Assembly: GCF_033842475.1 (NCBI RefSeq)
Contig: NZ_JAWXYB010000018.1
Span: 3,575,653 to 3,639,652, forward strand
Origin: Acidiphilium acidophilum
Lineage (GTDB): Bacteria > Pseudomonadota > Alphaproteobacteria > Acetobacterales > Acetobacteraceae
Length of the DNA: 64,000 bases
Reading direction: 5' to 3'
The notes under the pieces are model-generated. The model searched no databases. It was given only the letters and a program-made list of their open reading frames with translations, and was not told the DNA's origin. Below, piece after piece: positions 18,126 to 26,612 of this stretch. Each line of letters opens with the position of its first letter. Position 1 is the first letter of the stretch. The position numbers were made by a program, and so were the translations under genes.

Positions 18126-19130
18126 TTATTTGCCCTCCGGGGCTAGATATTTTTTCGAAATGCCGGCACCGACCGTGTAGTTGGGATCGACGAAATTGCC
18201 GAGCCGAACCCGACCGCACTGGCTCAGCATCATGTAGGCGTCCCATCGATCAAACCCGTACTCGGCTTCCATCCACAGCACCAGATCGTGATAGGCGATG
18301 CGGGTGGCATCCTCCAGCGGGCGGGCGCTTCCGATCGTCATGATGAAATCCTGCCGCTCGAGGCGTGGCCAGTCGAGCGCCCAGCCCTTGATCAGATCGA
18401 CGCGAATGGTGGTTTCGGATGCGTATTCGACCGCGGTGCCGCACACCTCGCCATCGCCCTGACAGGCATGAGCATCGCCGATGAACAGGCGACCGCCTGG
18501 TGCGCGGACCGGCAGATAGGTGATGCTGCCGGGCCCCATATCGGGCAAATCCATGTTGCCGCCGTGCGGTCCGGGGGTGAGAGAATTGATGCTGTCGATT
18601 TCGGGCGAGGTGCTGAGCGTGCCGATGTGCGGCGCGTAGGGCAGTACGACGCGCGCGCTCCAGCGGACCTCTTTTTCATCGACATGGACCTTGCGGGTGA
18701 TTTCCGGCAGCGGCGGTTGCAGCGAGGCGGTCAGCGCGGTGCCTGTCAGCGCGCCGAAATAGGGGATCATGCAGCAGGTGCCACGTGGATTGTCGCCCCG
18801 CGGGCGCATCCGCTCGATATGCACCGCGATCGCATCGCCGGGTTCGGCACCCTCGATCATGATTGGGCCGTTCTGCGGATTGACGAAGGGCATGCGTAGC
18901 CGCTTGCTCGGCTTGTCGCGCTCGGTGCGGATCGCGCCCTCAAACGCATCCCGGGTTTCGATCTTGATCCGATCGCCGGGGGCCACGGTGAGTACCGGAT
19001 CGGAATAGGGACCGATCGTGTAATGAAACCTGCCCTGAGCCGCCTCGGTCAATTCATGCAGCTTGGGTTTGCGCGCCCAGCCGACCCCCCTTGTTGCCGC
19101 GATCGACCTTGCTAGCCATTGTTCCGCCAT
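18126..19130 (-). CDS. Acetamidase/formamidase family protein
   Basis: 334 residues from the ATG at 19130, with GGAGAG just upstream (an ATG at 19142 is also possible). The sequence has the family features: GDAIAVHIERMRPRG, ACQGDGEVCGTAVE (metal-site region) and GGNMDLPDMGPGS. These enzymes hydrolyse short amides to the acid plus ammonia. Followed by the SDR gene with one base between. Part of the minus-strand catabolic group with the MFS transporter and molybdenum hydroxylase. The true substrate may be a different amide or lactam. Confidence 0.9.
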   Translation of the reverse strand: MAEQWLARSIAATRGVGWARKPKLHELTEAAQGRFHYTIGPYSDPVLTVAPGDRIKIETRDAFEGAIRTERDKPSKRLRMPFVNPQNGPIMIEGAEPGDAIAVHIERMRPRGDNPRGTCCMIPYFGALTGTALTASLQPPLPEITRKVHVDEKEVRWSARVVLPYAPHIGTLSTSPEIDSINSLTPGPHGGNMDLPDMGPGSITYLPVRAPGGRLFIGDAHACQGDGEVCGTAVEYASETTIRVDLIKGWALDWPRLERQDFIMTIGSARPLEDATRIAYHDLVLWMEAEYGFDRWDAYMMLSQCGRVRLGNFVDPNYTVGAGISKKYLAPEGK

Positions 19131-19304
19131 GCATCTCTCCATCGACCTGATAAAGTGTAGAGATCACGTCCCACCGCCTGCCGCTGTCAAGCCCGCATAG
19201 CCTACATGAGCGTATGATCAATCAGATCTTGCCCCAATCACAACGCTTCGGATCCAATGGATAATACCCGTTCAAGCCGTTCAGGGAATCCGACAACTTG
19301 AAAG

Positions 19305-21617
19305 TCAGCCGGACGCCGCCGCACGAATGCTGCGCCAGATGCTGTGCGCCGTACACGGAAATGCGGGCAGTTCGGCGCCCACCATCGCCAGCGCATCGGC
19401 GAACGCATTCGCGGCCGCGGCCAGCGCGCCGGTGGTACCGGCCTCGCCCAAGCCTTTGACGCCAAGCGGATTGTTGGGCGACGCGGTCGGGCGGTCTTCC
19501 GTGACGAAATTAGGCACATCGGCGGCGCGCGGCATGGTGTAGTCCATGAAGCTGCCGGTCAGAATCTGGCCGGTTTCGTCATACTGCATCGCCTCGCCGA
19601 ACACCTCGCCCAATCCCTGTACGATGCCGCCATGGATCTGACCTTCCGCAACGATCGGGTTGAGCACCACGCCTGAATCGTCGATCGCGAAATAGCTCAC
19701 CAGCACAGCCAGCCCCGTCTGCGGGTCGATCTCGACCTCCGCGACATGGCAGCCCGAGGGAAAGCTGGACGATACCGGCACCGCGCCGACCACATCGAGG
19801 GGGGCATCGGTGGAGGCAATCGCCTCGGCCAGCGTCAGCACAACGCTGCCGTCCGACCGGCAGATCGCGCCTTCAGCCATGACCAACTCCGCGGGCGGCG
19901 CATTGGCCCGCAGCCCGGCAGCGGCCAGGAGGTGCCGGCGTAGCTGATCGCCCGCGTCGGCGATCGCACTACCAGCACTCAGCGTCGATCTCGAGCCGAT
20001 CGAGCCGCCGCCGTTCAGCGTCGAATGCGCCGGGCTCGCTGCGAGTTCGATATCGGCGGGGTCCATCCCGAGCCGCTCCGCGAGAATGAACGCATAAGTC
20101 TCGGCCTGGCTCTGACCGCTGCCGCCGGTTACGGTTTCGATCCGCGCGATCGCCCGGCCACCGGTTACGCCTAGAACAACCCGCGCCTCATCGCGCGTCG
20201 CGGCACCGCCGCCGGCGATTTCGGTGAACAATGCCACACCACGCCCCCGCAAGCGGCCACGCGCCTGTGCCTCTTTGCGCCTTGCGGCGAATCCGTCCCA
20301 GGCGGAGGCCCGATGCACCGCATCGATCAGGGCCGAGTAATCCGCGCTGTCGTAGGTCGATCCGAGGACGGTGCGATAGGGGAACGCGGCGCGCGGAATC
20401 GCATTCAGGCGACGCAGTTCGAGTTGGTCCGCCCCCAGCGCGGTGGCAGCGCGATCGACCAGCCGTTCAATCAGCAACGCCACATCCGGCCGTCCGGCGC
20501 CGCGATACGGCCCGATCGGGCCGGTATTGGTGAAATACTGGCGGAAATTCAGGGCAATCGCCGGAATGCCGTAGGTGCCGCCGCCGCTCATCAGCGGGTT
20601 GTGCACGTTCACGAAGGCCCCGACCGTGGTGATATACGCGCCAAGATCGGTCTCATACGTGATTTCGAGCCCGGTGAATCGCCCCGCTCCATCGAGCGCC
20701 AGCCGCCCGGCGAGTCGCGTACTGCGACCGTAATAATCGGTCATAAACGCCTCGCTCCGGCTTGCGACCCAGCGCACTGCTCGGCCGGTACGGCGCGCGG
20801 CGAGCAGCAGCGCGGCATGTTCGGGATAGGCCGGGCTGCGGGCGCCGAACCCGCCACCGACATCGGGCAGCTCGATGCTGATCCGGGCCTCGGGCACATT
20901 CAGCACCGCGGCCAGATCGGCCCGGATTTCGTTGATGCCCTGATGCGGCGTGATCAAATGATAAATCCCCGCCGCCTCGTCGTAGCGGGCGATGATGCCG
21001 CGTAGCTCCATCGTCGTAGGGGCCAGCCGCGGCAGGCCGAACGCCGTCGCCACCACGCTGGCCGCAGCGTCGAACGCGGCCCGCACCGCCGCGGCATCGC
21101 CGGCCTGATGCGCGAAAGCGAGGTTTCCCGGCGCTGGCGGATGGATTGCCGGGGCATCCGCCTTGCCTGCCGCATCGATGCCGATCACGGCGGGCAGGTC
21201 ACGATAGGTCACCGCAATCGCCTCGCTCGCATCGAGTGCTGCGCTCTCGCTGGTCGCAACGACGCATGCTACCGCCTCGCCGACATGGCGCACCCGCTCG
21301 TGGGCCAGCACCGGTCGGAACGGCACGATCAGCGGGTGCGGCCCGTCGGCCCCGTAGCGCATCAGGCCACGAAAATTGCCGAAGCCGGCTTCCGCGCAAT
21401 CCGCCCCGGTCAGCACGGCGATCACGCCGGGCATCGCAAGTGCGGTGCCGATATCGATCGAAACGATCTCGGCATGGGCGTGCGGTGAGCGCAGGAAGGT
21501 GGCGCTCAGCGCATCCGGCACCGCGATATCGGCGGTGTAGCGCCCCGCTCCGGTCACCCAGCGGGTGCGGTCGCGTTCGGATTGGGTCGTGCGGTGGTTC
21601 AGCATCGATCGATCCAT
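19305..21617 (-). CDS. Molybdenum hydroxylase large subunit (xanthine dehydrogenase family, CoxL-like)
   Basis: 770 residues from the ATG at 21617, two bases after the stop of the upstream MFS gene. Molybdopterin-binding features: DVGGGFGAR (about 260), GPYRGAGRPD (about 370, where CO dehydrogenase has a Cys loop, so not a CO dehydrogenase), GGSGQSQAE (about 510) and the active-site glutamate in GVKGLGEAGTTGA (about 735). Hydroxylates an N-heterocycle, aldehyde or similar. The Fe-S and FAD subunits normally encoded next to it are not in this window, which is unusual. Confidence 0.92.
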   Translation of the reverse strand: MDRSMLNHRTTQSERDRTRWVTGAGRYTADIAVPDALSATFLRSPHAHAEIVSIDIGTALAMPGVIAVLTGADCAEAGFGNFRGLMRYGADGPHPLIVPFRPVLAHERVRHVGEAVACVVATSESAALDASEAIAVTYRDLPAVIGIDAAGKADAPAIHPPAPGNLAFAHQAGDAAAVRAAFDAAASVVATAFGLPRLAPTTMELRGIIARYDEAAGIYHLITPHQGINEIRADLAAVLNVPEARISIELPDVGGGFGARSPAYPEHAALLLAARRTGRAVRWVASRSEAFMTDYYGRSTRLAGRLALDGAGRFTGLEITYETDLGAYITTVGAFVNVHNPLMSGGGTYGIPAIALNFRQYFTNTGPIGPYRGAGRPDVALLIERLVDRAATALGADQLELRRLNAIPRAAFPYRTVLGSTYDSADYSALIDAVHRASAWDGFAARRKEAQARGRLRGRGVALFTEIAGGGAATRDEARVVLGVTGGRAIARIETVTGGSGQSQAETYAFILAERLGMDPADIELAASPAHSTLNGGGSIGSRSTLSAGSAIADAGDQLRRHLLAAAGLRANAPPAELVMAEGAICRSDGSVVLTLAEAIASTDAPLDVVGAVPVSSSFPSGCHVAEVEIDPQTGLAVLVSYFAIDDSGVVLNPIVAEGQIHGGIVQGLGEVFGEAMQYDETGQILTGSFMDYTMPRAADVPNFVTEDRPTASPNNPLGVKGLGEAGTTGALAAAANAFADALAMVGAELPAFPCTAHSIWRSIRAAASG

Positions 21618-21618
21618 G

Positions 21619-22971
21619 TCAGGCAATCGCCTCCAGCCGGCGCTGCCTCGTTTCGACACCCAACACGAGCACCGCCACGATCAGCGCGAGCAGCAGCCCG
21701 ATCATCATGGCCAGCACGCCCTTCACACCATAATCGGCGAACAGACGGATCACCATGAACGGCGTGATGATGGTCGCACCGCGCCCGAACATGTTACAAA
21801 TTCCGGCCGTGCGCAGCCGGATTTCGGTCGGGAACAATTCGGGAATGTAGATCGCAAACAGCATGGCGACGAGGATATAGATCGGAATGGTCAGAGCGAA
21901 ACCGATCACCGGCAGAAACGCCGGATCGCGCACGAACGGATAGATCGCGCCGAACACAATGGCGAGGCCGGATGCCACGACGATGCACGGCTTGCGCCCC
22001 CAGCGATCCGCCCCGAACGCGCCGATCGCCGAGCCGATCGGCGCGCCCAGCGCCATCAGCACGGCATAGCCGAAACTCTGCGCCACACTCAGCCCCTGCT
22101 TGACCATGAAGGTCGGCAGCCAGGTGATAAACCCGTAGATCAGCGTGTTGATCACGATCAGCGCGATGCACCCAAGCACCAGGCGGGCGAGCAACGGCGG
22201 TGCGAACAGCGCGGAAAACGGTTGCAGCGGCACCGCGATGCCGGGTGCCGGCGGCGGCAGCGGCGCGCCGTTGGATACGTCCGCCTCGATCCGGCTGAGC
22301 AGTGCTTCAGCCTCCGCATCCCGCCCGACGGTTTGCAGCCAGCGCGGTGATTCCGGCAGCACCTTGCGCGCCTGCCACACGAACAGCGCGCCGATTCCGC
22401 CAAGAATGAACATGATCCACCACCCGAAATGTGGCACCAGCGCATAACCCAGCAGGGCCGAAACCGGCAGGCCGGTCACCACGATCACCGCCATCATGCC
22501 GAGCCAGCGGCCGCGCGCCGCCGGCGGGATGAACTCGGTGAGGGTCGAATACCCCACCACGTTCTCCGCCCCGAGGCCGAACCCCATCACGAAGCGGAGC
22601 GCGATCAGCACGCCCATGCCCGGCGCGAAGGCGGCGGCGAGCGAGGCGAGGCCGAAAATCGCCAGATTGGCCTGATAGGTAAAGCGCCGGCCGAACCGAT
22701 CGCCGAGAAACCCGGTGACCACCGAGCCCAGCATCATCCCCACGAAAGTCGCTGACACGAACAGCGCCGCCTGCGGCAAGGTTGCGAACCCGCTGCGGAT
22801 CGTCGCACCCAGCACGGTCGCTGCGATATAGATGTCGAACCCGTCGAAGAACATGCCGATGCCGATCAGCAGCATGACCCGGCGGTGAAACGCGCCGATC
22901 GGCAGCCGATCGAGCCGCGCCCCAGCCGAAGCACCCATGATCGCCTTGTCTTGCGATATCACCTGATCCAT
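21619..22971 (-). CDS. MFS transporter (aromatic acid/sugar-type)
   Basis: 450 residues with twelve predicted hydrophobic spans. MFS signature GDRFGRR (about 90) between spans 2 and 3, and PESPRWL in the central loop, as in the sugar/aromatic acid:H+ symporter groups. An FFDGFDIY motif in span 1 is typical of AAHS aromatic-acid transporters. It precedes the molybdenum hydroxylase gene directly, suggesting it imports that enzyme's substrate. Confidence 0.92.
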   Translation of the reverse strand: MDQVISQDKAIMGASAGARLDRLPIGAFHRRVMLLIGIGMFFDGFDIYIAATVLGATIRSGFATLPQAALFVSATFVGMMLGSVVTGFLGDRFGRRFTYQANLAIFGLASLAAAFAPGMGVLIALRFVMGFGLGAENVVGYSTLTEFIPPAARGRWLGMMAVIVVTGLPVSALLGYALVPHFGWWIMFILGGIGALFVWQARKVLPESPRWLQTVGRDAEAEALLSRIEADVSNGAPLPPPAPGIAVPLQPFSALFAPPLLARLVLGCIALIVINTLIYGFITWLPTFMVKQGLSVAQSFGYAVLMALGAPIGSAIGAFGADRWGRKPCIVVASGLAIVFGAIYPFVRDPAFLPVIGFALTIPIYILVAMLFAIYIPELFPTEIRLRTAGICNMFGRGATIITPFMVIRLFADYGVKGVLAMMIGLLLALIVAVLVLGVETRQRRLEAIA

Positions 22972-23024
22972 TGTCGTTCTCTCCCGCTTCTCGATTTTTT
23001 ATTGATTGATGGTGGTGTCATCGT

Positions 23025-23657
23025 TCAGTCGATCACGGCGGCCCGCCGCAGTGCCGAGAGCACCCGCGTCTCGGCGGCATCGATATGCGCGCGTAACAGC
23101 CGTGCCGCGGTGCGCGCATCACCCCGCACCACTGCATCCGCGATGACACGATGTTCGCCGATCAGCAGAGCCGGCCGCCGCCCCTCGATCTGAGCGAGGC
23201 TGACCCGGACCAGCCGATCCGATTGCTCGATGATCTCGATGCAGGAGGCCCCCAGCCGGCGGTTCGGCGCCAGCGAGGCCAACGTGCAATGGAACCGCCG
23301 GTTGTCATCAATGAAATCCGCCGCCTCATCGCCCGCCGCGACCGCGAGCAGGCGCGTGCGCGCCGCATCGTCGGCCGTGCGCGCCACCAGCCGCGCCGCC
23401 TCGGGTTCCAGCACACGGCGCAGGCCGAACATATCGGCGGCATCGCGCAGCGAAATCGGCGCGACCCGGCAGTACTGGCGCGGCACGATCACCACGAGAC
23501 CCTCGGCCTCCAGCCGCAGCAGCGCCTCACGCAACGGCGAGCGGCCAACGCTGTAGCGCGCCGCAATCTCGGGCTCGCGCAGTTCGGTGCCGGGCATCAG
23601 GCGACAGGCGATAATGTCATCCTTCAGCGCGGCATACACGCTCGTTCGCATCAACAT
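23025..23657 (-). CDS. GntR-family regulator (FCD type)
   Basis: 210 residues from the ATG at 23657. Winged helix at 1-65 (LKDDIIACRLMPGTELREPEIAARYSVGRSPLREALLRLEAEGLV), then an all-helical FCD ligand domain with metal-site residues (about 85-200, RRFHCTLA, EHRVIADA). It lies upstream of the MFS gene and is divergent from the hydrolase gene at 23785. Palindromes at 23679-23690 and 23755-23767 are probable operators, letting it control both directions. Confidence 0.92.
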   Translation of the reverse strand: MLMRTSVYAALKDDIIACRLMPGTELREPEIAARYSVGRSPLREALLRLEAEGLVVIVPRQYCRVAPISLRDAADMFGLRRVLEPEAARLVARTADDAARTRLLAVAAGDEAADFIDDNRRFHCTLASLAPNRRLGASCIEIIEQSDRLVRVSLAQIEGRRPALLIGEHRVIADAVVRGDARTAARLLRAHIDAAETRVLSALRRAAVID

Positions 23658-23678
23658 CCGGAACCCCCGGTTCCGTTT

Positions 23679-23690
23679 GTGATATATCAC
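23679..23690. promoter_or_regulatory. Palindrome GTGATATATCAC, probable GntR operator
   Basis: Perfect 12-bp palindrome just upstream of the GntR gene. A related TGATATATCGTGA lies at 23755-23767, upstream of the divergent hydrolase gene. The core TGATATATC is shared. Confidence 0.65.
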
Positions 23691-23754
23691 GATGAAAAAA
23701 ACAAGCAGGATTCAAAGCCTGTAACTGATAAAATTTATCGGCTAGCATCAGCAC

Positions 23755-23767
23755 TGATATATCGTGA
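23755..23767. promoter_or_regulatory. Second GntR-like operator, TGATATATCGTGA
   Basis: Shares the TGATATATC core with the 23679 site and lies about 17 bases before the hydrolase start, where bound repressor would block transcription. Confidence 0.5.
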
Positions 23768-23784
23768 CAGCTCAGGGAGAGACG

Positions 23785-24558
23785 ATGACAGACCATGTTT
23801 CCACGCGGCAACGGATCGGCGTGCACCGCACCGGCGCCGGCCGGCCGATCATTTTCCTGCACTCATTGCTGGCTGATGGCTCAAGCTGGGCCGGCATCAC
23901 GCCCCTGCTCGCGATCCGTGCCGAAACCATCGTGCTTGACCTGCCGGGCTTCGCCGGCCTACCGCCGATCGAGGGTGGCGTCGCCCCGATCGCCGCGGCA
24001 CTGGCCGAAACCATCGCCGCGCTGGCACTGCCCGCCGCGCCGCTCGTCGTCGGCAATGGCTTTGGCAGCTTCCTCGCCCTGCGCCTCGCGCTCGATCATC
24101 CGTCCCGCGTCGGCGCCATGGTCCTGATCGGCGCCGGGCTGCGCTTCTCCGATCCGGGCCGGGCCGCATTTCGCAGCATGCGCGAGGCCGCTGCGGCCAA
24201 AGGCCTGCCCGCCATCGCCGATACCGCCATGGCCCGCCTGTTCGGCGCCGCCTTCCGCGCCGATCACCCCGACCTGATCGAACAACGGCGGGCGGCCTTC
24301 CTGCACACCGACCCGGCCCAGTTCGCCGCCGCCTGCGCCGCACTGGAAACCCTCGACCTGACCAACGACATCGCCCGCATCACCGCCCGAACCCGCATCC
24401 TGGTCGGCGCGGAAGACCACGCCACCCCGCCCGCCATGGCGGAAGCCCTGGCGGCCGCACTGCCCGGCGCCACGCTCGACATTCTCCCCGGGCTTGCCCA
24501 CGTGCCACAACTCCAGGACCCGCCGCTGATCGCCGACCTGATCGAAAGGATGACCTGA
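23785..24558 (+). CDS. Alpha/beta-hydrolase fold protein lacking the nucleophile serine
   Basis: 257 residues from the ATG at 23785 (GGGAGAG ribosome site). Fold features of 3-oxoadipate enol-lactonase-like proteins: FLHSLLADGSSWAG oxyanion-hole region (about 25), acid in LVGAEDHATPP (about 210), histidine in GLAHVPQLQDP (about 238). The nucleophile elbow, normally GxSxG, reads GNGFG at about residue 88, with glycine in the serine position. Either it is not a hydrolase or it uses another mechanism. The SDR gene follows after four bases. It is divergent from the GntR-controlled catabolic operon. Confidence 0.88.
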   Translation: MTDHVSTRQRIGVHRTGAGRPIIFLHSLLADGSSWAGITPLLAIRAETIVLDLPGFAGLPPIEGGVAPIAAALAETIAALALPAAPLVVGNGFGSFLALRLALDHPSRVGAMVLIGAGLRFSDPGRAAFRSMREAAAAKGLPAIADTAMARLFGAAFRADHPDLIEQRRAAFLHTDPAQFAAACAALETLDLTNDIARITARTRILVGAEDHATPPAMAEALAAALPGATLDILPGLAHVPQLQDPPLIADLIERMT

Positions 24559-24562
24559 CCCG

Positions 24563-25339
24563 ATGAACCTCAACCTCGACGGCAAATGCGTCCTGATCAC
24601 CGGTGGCTCCAAAGGCATCGGCCTCGCCTGCGCCGCCGCCTTCGCGCACGAAGGTGCCCGCGTCGCGATCTGCTCGCGCAGCCAGGCCAATCTCGACGCC
24701 GCCCTGCACACCGTCCCATCCGCTATCGGCTTTGCCGCCGACCTGATCGACGCGGATGCGGCCGCCACAATGGTCGCCCAGGTCGAAGCCCGCCTCGGCC
24801 CGATCGATATCCTGGTCAACAGCGCCGGCGCCGCAAAACGCACCCCGCCCGATGACCTCACACCCGCCCATTGGCGCGCGGCGATGGACGCGAAATACTT
24901 CAGCTACATCAACGTGATCGATCCCGTGGTTAAACTGATGGCGGCACGCGGCCGCGGCGTGATTATCAACGTCATCGGCGCCGGCGGCAAACTCGCCTCG
25001 CCGGTCCACCTCGCCGGCGGTGCCGCCAACGCCGCCCTCATGCTCGCGACCGCCGGCCTTGCAACCGCCTATGCCCCACGCCGCCTGCGCGTCATCGGCA
25101 TCAACCCCGGCCTGACCGAAACCGACCGCGTCAACGAAGGCCTCGCATCCGAGGCACGCCTCGCCGGCATCACCATCGATGAAGCCCGCACCCGCGGAAT
25201 CGCCCGCATCCCGCTCGGCCGCATGGCAACCCCCGAAGATATCGCAAACGCCGTTACATTCCTCGCCTCCGATCGCGCCAGCTATATCACCGGCGTCAAC
25301 ATCTCAATGGATGGCGCGAGCTATCCGATAGTCATCTGA
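24563..25339 (+). CDS. SDR-fold protein lacking the catalytic Ser-Tyr-Lys
   Basis: 258 residues. Cofactor motif TGGSKGIG (13-20) and NSAG (about 88) are intact, so NAD(P) binding is likely. The catalytic region reads INVIGAGGKLASPVHLAGGAANAAL (two segments around residues 133-157). The Ser is replaced by Gly, and the YxxxK positions by Gly and Asn. C-terminal ITGVNISMDG is normal. It directly follows the hydrolase-fold gene that also lost its nucleophile. Perhaps a lyase, hydratase or binding protein; not a standard reductase. Confidence 0.88.
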   Translation: MNLNLDGKCVLITGGSKGIGLACAAAFAHEGARVAICSRSQANLDAALHTVPSAIGFAADLIDADAAATMVAQVEARLGPIDILVNSAGAAKRTPPDDLTPAHWRAAMDAKYFSYINVIDPVVKLMAARGRGVIINVIGAGGKLASPVHLAGGAANAALMLATAGLATAYAPRRLRVIGINPGLTETDRVNEGLASEARLAGITIDEARTRGIARIPLGRMATPEDIANAVTFLASDRASYITGVNISMDGASYPIVI

Positions 25340-25477
25340 CGGTGAGATGGTTGGTTGGGCCGCCGACATTTGCCATACGAGCCACTTTTACCCGTCCGCC
25401 GTCTGCCTGCCGAAAAGCCAGTCAAGTTGACAGTGCCGAGCCCAATACTGCAGCCCGAATAACGCCATAGGTCCCGG

Positions 25478-26452
25478 ATGAAGCGCGCTCACCTCAAACC
25501 GCTCTTGCGGCATGTCACCTTCCGTCAGCTTCAGATATTCGCGGCGGTCGTTCGCAATGGAAGTTACACCCGGGCGGCAGAGGAACTGTATCTCGCGCAA
25601 CCGACGATCTCGATTCAGATGAAAAAACTGGCGGACGTCGTCGGCTTGCCTCTGTTTGAGCAAAACGGCCGGGACATTCGCGCGACCGATGCCGGCCAGG
25701 ATCTTCTCGCAGCCTGCCAGGAGTTGTTCCTGATATTCGACGATCTTGATACCAGGATCGCCGATCGCAAAGGCATTCGCCGTGGCCGGTTGCGCCTCGG
25801 GGTCGTCACCACAGCCAAATATATTGCCCCCGAACTCCTCGCGGCTTTCGGCGCGCGATATCCTGGCATCGAATTCAGCATGAACGTGAACAATCGCGAC
25901 GAAATCATCACGCGCCTTCGAAACAACCAAGACGATCTTTACGTGATGGGTCAGATCCCCGACAACGATGTCGATGTTGAGGCGTTTCCGTTCGCTGACA
26001 ATCCCCTCACGATCATGGTCAACCGCGGTCATCCGCTGGCCCGGACACCATCGCCCGTTCCCCTCGCGGCCATCGCTGAGGCGCCGTTCCTCATTCGAGA
26101 ATTCGGCTCCGGTACGCGTCATGCTTATCTCAACTTGTTTGCCGAAAAAGGCCTCAAACCGAATATCGTCATGGAACTGGGCAGTAACGAAGCCATCAAG
26201 CACGCGATCGTCAGTGGTTTGGGAGTTTCCATCCTGTCGATTCACTGTCTGGCCCTCGAAGGAACCAGCGGACCGATCCAGATACTCCATGCCGAAGGTC
26301 TGCCCATTCTGCGTAAATGGTATCTCGTGTACCCTCGCGGCCGGCGCCTTTCCCTGACGGCGCAGAAATTTCTTGAGTTCTCCGCCACCCAGCAGGATTT
26401 CATCGCCAGGCGGCTGATCGATCTGTGGCCGGACCTGTCGCGCTATCTTTGA
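25478..26452 (+). CDS. cbbR: LysR-family regulator (CbbR-like)
   Basis: 324 residues. N-terminal winged helix (TFRQLQIFAAVVRNGSYTRAAEELYLAQPTISIQMKKL split over residues 14-50), then a type 2 periplasmic-binding effector domain. Best resemblance from memory is CbbR/CcmR, regulators of CO2 fixation and inorganic-carbon uptake. It lies 160 bp upstream of dabBA on the same strand. Palindromes at 26515-26530 and 26546-26557 lie in between and likely bind it. ATG start at 25478. Confidence 0.88.
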   Translation: MKRAHLKPLLRHVTFRQLQIFAAVVRNGSYTRAAEELYLAQPTISIQMKKLADVVGLPLFEQNGRDIRATDAGQDLLAACQELFLIFDDLDTRIADRKGIRRGRLRLGVVTTAKYIAPELLAAFGARYPGIEFSMNVNNRDEIITRLRNNQDDLYVMGQIPDNDVDVEAFPFADNPLTIMVNRGHPLARTPSPVPLAAIAEAPFLIREFGSGTRHAYLNLFAEKGLKPNIVMELGSNEAIKHAIVSGLGVSILSIHCLALEGTSGPIQILHAEGLPILRKWYLVYPRGRRLSLTAQKFLEFSATQQDFIARRLIDLWPDLSRYL

Positions 26453-26514
26453 GGATATACCGACCACATCGGTGAATCCGGATGCTGGCGGTTCTCACCG
26501 CATGTCGTATATGT

Positions 26515-26530
26515 ATTTATGATCATAAAT
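26515..26530. promoter_or_regulatory. Perfect palindrome ATTTATGATCATAAAT upstream of dabBA
   Basis: A 16-bp palindrome of the LysR T-N11-A style (TTATGATCATAA core) about 85 bp before the dabB start. A second palindrome, TTCCAATTGGAA, is at 26546-26557. Both are candidates for CbbR-like binding. Confidence 0.6.
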
Positions 26531-26612
26531 CGAAAATATCATAATTTCCAATTGGAATAAATAAGATCCCGCCGTTACAGACGGTTCAATCAATCGATCT
26601 GTGGGGGACGTG

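Noticed and set aside
17342..18343. 333-residue plus-strand frame
   Set aside because: Antisense shadow of the SDR gene.
21565..22350. 261-residue plus-strand frame
   Set aside because: Antisense shadow of the MFS gene, His/Arg/Gln-rich.
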